Shown piece after piece: positions 57,014 to 64,000 of a DNA stretch of 64,000 nucleotides. Within the stretch, counting starts at the first letter, position 1; each line of letters starts with the position of its first letter. The DNA lies in assembly GCF_027409185.1 (NCBI RefSeq), contig NC_084474.1, positions 4,767,382 through 4,831,381 on the forward strand. The letters are read 5' to 3'. This DNA is from Cynocephalus volans. Taxonomy: Eukaryota; Chordata; Mammalia; Dermoptera; Cynocephalidae. The notes under the pieces are model-generated. The model ran no database searches, had not been told where the DNA came from, and saw nothing but the letters and a program-made list of their open reading frames with translations. A program made the translations under genes and the position numbers.

Positions 57014-57299
57014 TGTTTTAGGAAAGGGGACGTTGAAGTCATCGAGCTACTTCCTGCTGAACTGGGGCATTGTGGGGGGTGGCAAAGGGAGGAAGGTACA
57101 TAAATACCCATTATGAAACCCCAAAGGAGGGTGGAGAAACAAGTAATTTCAAAAGGGGAGAAGTCCATAAACGTTCCTTGAAGCCACAAGTCGAATATGC
57201 ACCGGTTCCATTGTTCGTAGTCGGAGACTGGAGGGAGCAACCAGGCGTCGGTGGCGAGGGCGTGTAGGATGCGTTTCCTCTGTAAGGTGGTGTCTCTTC

Positions 57300-58122
57300 A
57301 GCATCAGCATTGGCTGAGGCGCTCACAAGATGAGGCAGGGGGTTCATCGGTACCTAGAAGCTGGTAGTTTCTAAGCAAAAGCTGGTTAAAGGCCTGATTA
57401 GAAATTTTTCCCACTTGGGCTTGAAGAATGAGGCAGGGCAAGAAAAGGCAGGTTATGAGGAATAACAGCATTATTCTCCAAGGAAGATGCAAGTAGCTTC
57501 TTTTTCTGCAGTGAGGAGGTCTAGTGCTCTACGGTTTTAGAGGGTGACCTGAGCTAAAGAGGTGACTTGTCTCTGTAGAGAGGAAAGAGATTCGGCAGTG
57601 GAAGTTAGAGCCCCTTCAAGTTTAGCATTTATGTCTTCGACCGCCTATAAACTGTGCCCTAAGGCTCCTCCCAACAGGCCGGCTCCGACCGCTGATGTTA
57701 GGGAAATACCAACCATGATCGGGAGGAAGGTGGCCCTTTTTTGTTTTGAGGGTGGATGAAGAAGATAGAACAGTTCTGAATTGGAGTACAGAGTGAGTTG
57801 AGGGACGATGGTGACAAGAAGGCATGGGACAGTAAGATTAGACTGGATGGAGGTAGAGAGGGTTCCATTGCACCAGAAGAAAGAGCCTGGTGGGGCAAAG
57901 GTGTGGTTATAAATGGTTGAGGAAGGGAAGCGTTTAAGGGGACGGCCGCCAGGAGTGGTCGCATGAGAGAAAACAATTTCCGGGAGAGAGAGAGAAAGAT
58001 GAGTGTTTCAGAAATGATCTGTTGCCAGGTGTAAATGGGTGACCCTGGGGAGCTAGCAGAGGGGCCTGAAAGCTCCCTGGGTGAAATGAAAAGAACAGGA
58101 GAAGGCCAAGGAGAAGGTTCAT
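57300..58122 (-). pseudogene. env remnant (signal peptide, SU end, TM pieces)
   Basis: The env start is an ATG at 58122-58120 (minus), whose ATGA overlaps the pol stop TGA (58121-58119). It begins with a hydrophobic leader (MNLLLGLLLFFSFHPG) and stays open to 57934. It then shifts frame. A short basic motif KQKR near 57740 followed by a hydrophobic stretch corresponds to the SU/TM cleavage site and fusion peptide, ended by a stop at about 57651. Further left are a heptad-repeat and LDLL-type segment with an internal stop and then a membrane anchor and tail (57492-57304 frame). From leader to fusion peptide only about 0.38 kb remains, so most of the surface subunit is deleted. It is not functional. 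Confidence 0.8.
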
Positions 58123-58952
58123 GTCTCCGGAATTGGGGGTAAGGCTGAGGTCCGGGATAGGCGGAGTTTGAAAGGGTCGGTAGGATGAGGGATACACTTA
58201 AAAGAATGGTGTGTTAAGTTCTTTTGCAGCTTGTTATTGGAGTTCTTGGTGGCCAAGGGCGGATCCTGAGTGTAAGGCTTCAGCCTGGAAATATGAATCC
58301 ATGGAGTAACGTGATTACCTGGCAGGGCAAGTTTAGCAGCAGTTGGAGTGCAAAGGATGACAGGACATGGGCCTTCCCACTTAGGGGTTAGGGGGGTTTT
58401 GGGTTCCGGGAAAGTGTAGAATACTAATTGGCCTGGGCGGAGTGAAAGGTTATTTTTGGAAAGTGACGGATCTGGAAGTAGCCAGTCCTGGTACTTCCAT
58501 AATTCTGTGCGAAGGTGGGAGAGCAAGGGTAAGGCCATGGTGGGTGGTATGCGTCCTTCAGTTGCTGTGATCCCCGGGGGTAGGAGGGGCCTACCATATA
58601 TGACTTCAAAAGGGGAAAGATTGGAGGGCCTTTTTGGGAGAGCTCTGGTCTTGAGTAGAGTGAGAGGTAGAAGATGGACCCAATCAAGGTGTAATTCCAG
58701 AGACAATTTAGTTAGTATGTCCTTTAAGGTTCTGTTGGTTCTCTCTACCTTTCCAGATGCCTGAGGTCAGTAAGGGCAGTGTAGGTGCCAGGGGAGAGAG
58801 AGTGACTGGAAGAGTTTTTGTATTATCTGGGCAGTAAATTCAGGTCCATTGTCAGATTAAATGGAAGTGGGCATCCCAAATCGTGGGATGATTTGGGAAA
58901 GGAGAGTCTGGGCTACGGTGGAGGCCTTTTTATTGGATGTTGGGAATGCCTC
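58119..58952 (-). pseudogene. Integrase C-terminal part, broken
   Basis: The open part 58706-58119 shows SPFEVIYGRP and then the GPY/F-type C-terminal domain (KWEGPCPVILCTPTAAKLALPG, WIHISRLK). To the right, 58960-58760 carries the catalytic-core remnants WVEAFP and SDNGPEF in another frame, with a TAA two codons before the latter. It is frameshifted relative to the N-terminal part. Confidence 0.85.
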
Positions 58953-59626
58953 TACCCATCCTGAAAAGGTATCAACAAACACCAAGAGGTATTTGAGGCA
59001 CCGGACAGAAGGCATGTGCATAAAATCGACTTGCCAGTCGGCCGCGGGTGTAAGACCTCTGGCCTGGTGGGAGGGCTATGGCCCAGGTTTGAGAGGGGTG
59101 CTAGGATTGGTATGCTGGCAGATTGTGCATGAGGAGGAAATTTTTGCAAGAGGGCTTTGTCAGATGGGGTGATTGAGAAGAAGGCTTGTAAAAACTGGGA
59201 TAAAGCTTGGGGCCTAGAGTGAAACAGGTCATGGAGCAAGCGAAAGAGAGAGGACTTATCATCATTAGGCAGTTGAGGCTGAGAGGGTGTCTGTGAACCT
59301 TGAGAGCCGTATGGAAGAATGGGAAGTTGGTTTTGTGTCTGTGGGTGCATTGCCACAGTGCGTGCGGCGAGGTCAGCCTTACAATTCCCGCGAGTGATTG
59401 GGGAATCGTCCCTCTGGTGGGCTCTGCAATGAATGACTCCTAATTCACAAGGTAAATGGGATGCCTCAATTAATGTGGAGATTAAAGCTGAGTTGGTGAT
59501 TGTGTTACCCTTGGTGTTAAGCAGACCGCGTTCTTTCCATATGGCGGCATGAGAGAGAAGTATATGAAAGACATATTTGGAGTCAGTGTATAAGTTAAGA
59601 GTTTTTCCTTCAGCTAGAACACAGGC
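58953..59626 (-). pseudogene. RNase H tail / integrase N-terminal part, broken
   Basis: The frame 59356-58952 and the region before it hold the end of RNase H (AHQRDDS-type segment around 59400) and the zinc-binding N-terminal end of integrase. It lies in the same frame as the RNase H piece to the right, after a TGA, and is shifted relative to the C-terminal integrase. Confidence 0.75.
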
Positions 59627-60055
59627 TCACGTGGCGGCGATAAGTTCGGCCTGCTGGTTGGTAGTACCCTTGGGTAAAGGTTGGGCCTCTATAACCGAAT
59701 CAAGGGAGACTATGGCATACCCTGCATAATAAGTGTTTCCTTCCTTGAATGAGGACCCATCCGTGAACCATGTGAGATCAGCGTGAGGTAGGGGTCCCTC
59801 AGTGATGGAAGAGCGGTAAGGTATGAAATTCTGAAGGCTTTCTATGCAGCTGTGCAAAGGGGTGTTGGGGGAATCTGGTATAGGCAGTAGGGTGGCCGGA
59901 TTTAGGGGTGGGCAGGTAGTGAAGGATAGGGCAGGATTTTCCAGAAACGAGGATAGGAGGGTTAGGATTCTGGAAGGGGGAGGGGGAGTGGAGAGCCTTA
60001 TAGGTAAGGAGGTCTTTGAGGTGATGTGGTGAGAGAATGTTGAGAGGTGCCCCAA
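59627..60055 (-). pseudogene. RNase H domain remnant of pol
   Basis: A 142-codon frame that contains the RNase H motif TWFTDGSS (about codons 95-102) and ends NQQAELIAAT before TGA at 59629-59627. The TGA sits at a CpG-derived site (acgTGAgcc), as expected from methyl-C decay of CGA. The frame to the left continues. It is frameshifted against the PR-RT frame at 61067-60126. Confidence 0.85.
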
Positions 60056-60125
60056 ATGTTAATTTGGATGCCTCCTTATGCAGTAACTGCCCCGCTGCTA
60101 GGGCTCTTAGATAGGGTGTCCAGCC

Positions 60126-61124
60126 TCATAGAGTGGGGTCCAACTGTTTTGATAGATATGCTACGGGGGCAAAGGAGGGGCCATAATTCTGTCCTAGGAT
60201 GCCTAGAGCTTGTCCCGTATTTTCATGAACATAGAGGAAAAAGGGTTTAGTTGGATCAGGGAGATGAAGTGCAGGGGCTGTTAGAAGGGCCTGCCGAAGC
60301 TTGAGAAAAGGGTGCTGAGGTGAGGCCAGAACCGAGAAATGAGTAGAGGTCGCTGGGACCTTAGAAAGAAGAGTGTATGGATTTGATACAAGGGGGTGAA
60401 TGGGAATGACAGCAGCGTTAACAAGGTGGAGATCTTGGATGAGACAAAAGGCGCCATTAGGTTTTTTTACAGCAAGTATGGGAGTATTGAAAGGGGAGCG
60501 AGTGGGACAGAGATACCCCTTTTTTAATAGGTCCTGAATGATGGGGCTTAACCCGAGGAGGGCTGTTGTGGTTAATGAATACTGAGCCTGACAAATATAT
60601 TTGGAAGGGTCTTTTAGTTTTATGCGTACAGGGGAACACTGGGCCAGAGCAGGGCTGGCAGTGTCCCAAACTGTGGGGTTAACAGGGTGCGTTAGCATGG
60701 GTAAGGACTTCTTTGGAGGGGTGGGATTAGTAGGATCTTGGGCTTGAACTAGTGCTAGGAGGAAGGAAATGGGGGAAGAGGAAGAGGACAGGGGCAAAGT
60801 AATGGAGACTTGAAGCTGTGATAGAATGTCCCAACCCAACAAGGGGACAGGGCATTGTGGCATGACTAGAAAGGAATGGGAGAAAATGGATTGAGTGCCT
60901 TGAAGGCAGCAGGTTAAAAGAGGGGTTTTTGAGGGAAAGGTTTGTTTACCTCCTACCCCGACTATAGGAGAGCTGCTGGAGTTGGTGGGGCCTTTATATT
61001 CCCTTAAGACCGAAAAGGTGGCTCCAGTGTCCAGGAGGAAAGATATTGGGTGGCCGTCCACAACCATGGATACCCTGGGCTCCTGCTTTGTTATAGAGAT
61101 GGTTGGGAAGGGCCCAAGTCTCCG
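60126..61124 (-). pseudogene. Protease and truncated reverse transcriptase of the provirus
   Basis: The open frame begins right after the gag stop codon (61124) and stays open to 60126, about 332 codons; its first ATG is at 61067 (313 codons). The protease shows LLDTGATFSV (D-T-G at residues 13-15 from the ATG) and the conserved LLGWDIL segment near residue 76-82. Reverse transcriptase starts with QYSLTTTALLGLSPIIQDLLKKG and continues to about residue 247, then jumps directly to a connection-domain sequence (ALLTAPALHLPDPTKPFFLYV). The palm with the catalytic YXDD motif is absent, and the junction is in frame near 60326. It lacks polymerase activity. Confidence 0.9.
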
Positions 61125-62147
61125 TCAGTCCTCCTCAGCGAGGCCCACCATAGGTGGTGTCCACGGTTCGGGGGACTGTGGGGCAGTTGGTCCCTCACCC
61201 CTTCGGGCAAGGGGGCAATCAGATCCCCAATGTCCCTTCTTTTTGCATTTTGGACAAGGAGTGGTGGGTGGCCTGGGGGTGGGGCAAGCCTTTGCCCAAT
61301 GCCCTTCCTTTCCACATTTAAAGCAGGCTCCAGGTGGAGGCTTAGAGGTGGAGGCTGTGGGAGGGCGCCCAGGGGGTTTGATAAGCTGGGCCAACATCTG
61401 GAAGTTGGCATGGTCGGCCTTTTGTTTTCGACGTTCCTTTTCCTCCTCCCGATTATGAAAAACCTTGAAGGCCACTGACAGGATTTCGGTCTGAGGGGTT
61501 GCAGGACCCTGCTCTAATTTTTTAAGTTTAGTTTTAATGTTGGGGTAGGATTGGGCCAGGAAATAGGTCATAAGGACATGCCGGCCGTCTTCTGAGTTGG
61601 GGTCTAAGTTAGTGTATTGTTGAAAGGCCTGAGTTAATCTATTGAGGAACTCGGAGGGAGTTTCCTCCTTTTTGTGGACAATTTCTTGAATTTTTTGGAA
61701 ATTGACGACATTGCAAGCCGATTTTTTGAGGCCAATTATTAAGCAAGAGGCAAAACGGTCTCGAGCCTGGATTCCCTGGGCTGTGTTATAATCCCAATTA
61801 GGTTTCTGTTCTGGGACTGCTTGGGGGTCTGGCGGGTGATTCAGATTGGTACGATGGGTGTCAGTGGCATGGGTTTGGGCTGTATCCCAGACCCTGCAGC
61901 ATTCCTCGGGGAGGAGGGTATTGGCTAGGAGCATGAAGATGTCATGATGTGTGAGGCTGTAGGCCTTCAGGATCCATTGGAATTCTTTAATGTAGGTGGT
62001 AGGGTTGGTAGAGAAAGAGCCTAGTCTTTTTTCTAATTCTGTAAGGTGAGCTAGGGAAAAGGGAACATGGACCCTAACTACTCCTTCAGCCCCAGCTACC
62101 TCACATAGTGGGGTGATTGTTAAAGGGTCACGGGGGGTCCTTGGCAA
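61125..62147 (-). pseudogene. Gag capsid and nucleocapsid part of the provirus
   Basis: A long frame of about 340 codons, open without an ATG at its right end (it continues from a shifted MA frame). It contains the major homology region IQEIVHKKEETPSEFLNRL (about residues 153-171) and two CCHC zinc knuckles, CFKCGKEGHWAKAC (275-288) and CPKCKKKGHWGSDC (298-311). Capsid assembly and RNA packaging are the roles of these domains. It ends in TGA at 61127-61125, directly in frame with the protease frame that follows. Confidence 0.9.
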
Positions 62148-62163
62148 TGGGTGAAAGGGGGGC

Positions 62164-62670
62164 TTAGTGGGTCAAGAGTAGGGGAGGGTAAAGACGGAGG
62201 AGTGGATGGCACAGGAGGTGCAGAAGGTGACACGGATGACGGGGAGGAGAAGCAGGCGCCGGAGGCGCTGGGGGAGGAGGAGATCGGTAGGGTGGGGGTT
62301 CATCAGCAGGGTCGAAGGTGGAAGAATCGAGGGGTGACTGTGAAGATGGTTTATAGGCTAAAAGGACTTGAGAGGGAGCACAGGAGGAGCAGAGGGTGGG
62401 GTTCTGAGCCAAGAGGCGAAAAGCCTCAATGTAGGGGATCTCCTTCCATTTTTTTAGGCGCTGGCAGTAGTTAAAGAAGTCACATAGAATGTTAGGATCT
62501 AGTGTGCCCTTAAGGGGCCATGTGTTTTGATTACCTAAAGGATAATAATCTTGTGTACAGAATTTGGTGAGGAGTTTGGGCTTAATATCCGGCCTGAGGG
62601 AAAGGTTGGTGAGGTTTTTCAGAAGGCACTGAAGTGGAGAGTCCCCTAGGGAGGAGGAGGAAGCGCCCAT
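62164..62670 (-). pseudogene. Gag matrix (MA) and PPPY region of the provirus
   Basis: 168 codons from the gag ATG at 62670. Starts MGASSSSLG, giving Gly2 for myristoylation, and has a PPPY late-domain motif (residues 125-128) in a proline-rich stretch. It then shifts frame and runs to a stop at 62164, while capsid continues in another frame from about 62147. So gag is split by one frameshift. Confidence 0.9.
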
Positions 62671-63294
62671 TCTGGTCTCTTAATGAGAATTTAGACAGAA
62701 ATCGGAGAGAGATTAGTGATAAGACAGATCCTTCGGCCGGTTGGGAAAGGGATCCTAGAGGGCATCCCCAGTAGGTCACATCAGTCCCGACAGGTTCAGG
62801 TACGAACCAGGAGGAGAGAAGGGAGGTGTGGGTCGTCACGTAGACCTTCACTTCTATAGGGCAAAAGCCCGGTGCCTGAAGGAACCTAGCACTAGGAATT
62901 TCTGGTTGGGTCCGGACGCGGGAGGTGGAGAGAAGAGAGTGGTGGACAGGAGGGTGAAAGAGAGAAGGAGAGAACAGAATGGGGCTTTTAACCTCCAAAA
63001 ATGAAAGTAAAAGTTTACCGGGGCTTTGGAACCTGTTATAGTTTGGGAATTTATGGTGGTTGTGAAGACCGTGGTGGGGTGGGGTATGAGCGTTAGGGGC
63101 TACTGGACGATCACGGCTAGACTCCCTGCAGTAGCCTGAAAAAGGGCTGGTGCCCTTTAGGAAAAGGGGGCTTACCTAATGATGAGCCGGTGGTGAGCGG
63201 AAGGAGCCAGCGCCGAAAAGAATGGACGAGGGTGGACCGTCAGTGGTGAGTGGTGGAAGGGAGGCCGGTCCTGGCGGGACAGAGTTCCCGAGGG

Positions 63295-63404
63295 GCGACT
63301 CGAAAAGTGTTGCCGCTCGAGGGAGCCCCGAGGGGCGACTTGGAAAGTGTTGCCGCTGCAATTCGAAAAGTGTTGCCGCTGCGATCCGAAAAGTGTCGCC
63401 ACTC
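63295..63404 (-). repeat. Tandem repeats in the provirus leader, about 23-bp units
   Basis: Four units with 'cgaaaagtgttgccgct' cores lie at 63295-63317, 63335-63357, 63358-63380 and 63381-63404 (plus-strand view). Units 2-4 are contiguous; units 1 and 2 are separated by 'cgagggagccccgaggg', so a 40-bp period also exists. They lie between the primer binding site and gag. Confidence 0.9.
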
Positions 63405-63418
63405 AAGGGGAACTCCAC

Positions 63419-63435
63419 CCCGGGTTTCGGCACCA
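63419..63435 (-). promoter_or_regulatory. Primer binding site, tRNA-Phe
   Basis: On the plus strand CCCGGGTTTCGGCACCA, the exact 3' end of a mammalian tRNA-Phe (GAA) including CCA, over 17 nt. It lies two bases from the 5' LTR (63438). On the viral strand this reads TGGTGCCGAAACCCGGG. Use of tRNA-Phe is characteristic of ERV-F/ERV-Fc. Confidence 0.92.
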
Positions 63436-63437
63436 AA

Positions 63438-63721
63438 TGAAAGGACAAGTCGACACCAGTTGACGATCCACCGGAGAGAGCTCACTTTATTAGGCAGCAC
63501 ACACACATATATATAGGGCTTTAAGGGAAAGCTGATTGGTTTAAAATACAATCCCTATTTAGCATGCCCCATGGGGCTTGGGGGGGAGCTGATTGGCGTG
63601 CGATTCGCACCTGCGGGAAGGAGAATGCGGAAGAGAAGGGCAACCAGCACCATGATGGGGTGCGGCCGAGAAGGGCTTATGTGATCGGGGTGTGATCCCT
63701 TGGGGCATTTGGATTCTTGCA
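63438..63721 (-). repeat. 5' LTR of the provirus
   Basis: 284 bp, 5'-TG(C/T)AAGAATCC...CTTTCA-3' on the minus strand. It contains a TATA-like run (TATATATATG, plus 63507-63515) and AATAAA at 63491-63486 (minus), only about 20 nt apart. The outer end shows a T-to-C change (TGCAAG). Flank agaat. Confidence 0.93.
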
Positions 63722-64000
63722 AGAATGTCTGTGTGATCTTCTCCAACTAGACTTTCAGAAAGAAGATTACATTGGAAGATTTGTGCTCATTTGGCAATGA
63801 AGTATTCTAAAACCAAAGAACCATGTAAACATGATGTAATTTGCTAAGATGTTAAAAAAAAAGATACTTAGTATGTAGGCTAGCTCTTTATTCAAAATAT
63901 CATCCAACTACTAGACATGGTGTTCAGTTGTGCCAGGGATTTTGATATGTGGCATATTGTATCAGGCCTAATTTCCTCACTGGTCTTAATTTAAGCTCCT
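63722..64000. other. Intergenic sequence to window end
   Basis: AT-rich unique DNA after the provirus. Nothing recognised. Confidence 0.5.

Larger units (their letters stand above)
56678..63721 (-). mobile_element. Class I endogenous retrovirus provirus (ERV-F-like, tRNA-Phe primer)
   Basis: A 7.0-kb provirus on the minus strand with two LTRs that differ by about 20 substitutions by eye over about 285 bp, a tRNA-Phe primer binding site, a polypurine tract, and gag, pro, pol and env remnants in standard order. Flanks are ggaat (56673-56677) and agaat (63722-63726), an imperfect 5-bp duplication, the same length as at the solo LTR. The gamma-like class is supported by gag-pro-pol in one frame separated by one stop codon, by the PPPY motif in gag and by a long-range match to class I ERV gene order. 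ERV-F/ERV-Fc is suggested by the primer tRNA. All genes carry breaks or deletions, so it is defective. The two LTRs suggest an age of roughly ten to twenty million years at a generic mammalian rate, an inference only. Confidence 0.93.

Overview
This is mammalian nuclear DNA. It holds one recognisable protein-coding gene, SMIM19, split over three coding exons on the plus strand. At its 5' end is a CpG-island promoter, which by conserved mammalian gene order is probably shared head-to-head with SLC20A2 on the minus strand. Everything else is intronic or intergenic sequence dominated by retroelements. The tRNA-Ile-like SINEs occur as monomers and dimers, with A/B-box-like motifs, A-tails and target-site duplications (TSDs). 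They resemble the CYN SINEs known from colugos (Dermoptera), so a colugo such as Galeopterus is my best guess for the host. That assignment is inference, made without a database search.

Layout. 1-10.9 kb: probable SLC20A2 intron 1 with old MIR, L2, hAT and MaLR relics, one SINE and a 3 x 53 bp tandem repeat. 10.7-11.4 kb: CpG island and divergent first exons. 14.67-23.89 kb: SMIM19 coding exons, with intron 3 carrying an internally deleted antisense L1. 23.9-24.83 kb: SMIM19 3' UTR. 24.98-26.72 kb and 42.02-43.89 kb: two copies, in opposite orientation, of an L1-derived non-autonomous composite with its own TSDs and an internal tandem array. 28.2-35.1 kb: an old antisense L1 riddled with later insertions (SINEs, a solo LTR, a MaLR LTR, a mariner-like MITE). 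46.73-53.96 kb: a young full-length L1 with intact ORF1, an ORF2 broken by one stop codon, a perfect 15-bp TSD and a duplicated 3' end. 56.68-63.72 kb: a class I endogenous retrovirus on the minus strand with both LTRs, a tRNA-Phe primer binding site, and degraded gag, pro-pol and env.

The elements interact as donors and targets. L1 supplies the machinery that the SINEs and composite elements appear to use (A-tails and 11-15 bp TSDs), and it left landing pads for later insertions. The solo LTR at 29.3 kb belongs to the same retrovirus family as the provirus at 56.7 kb. The least expected items are the SVA-like composite element, the gag UGA-CGG stop context, the in-frame reverse transcriptase deletion, the leader repeats of the provirus, and the double 3' end of the young L1.
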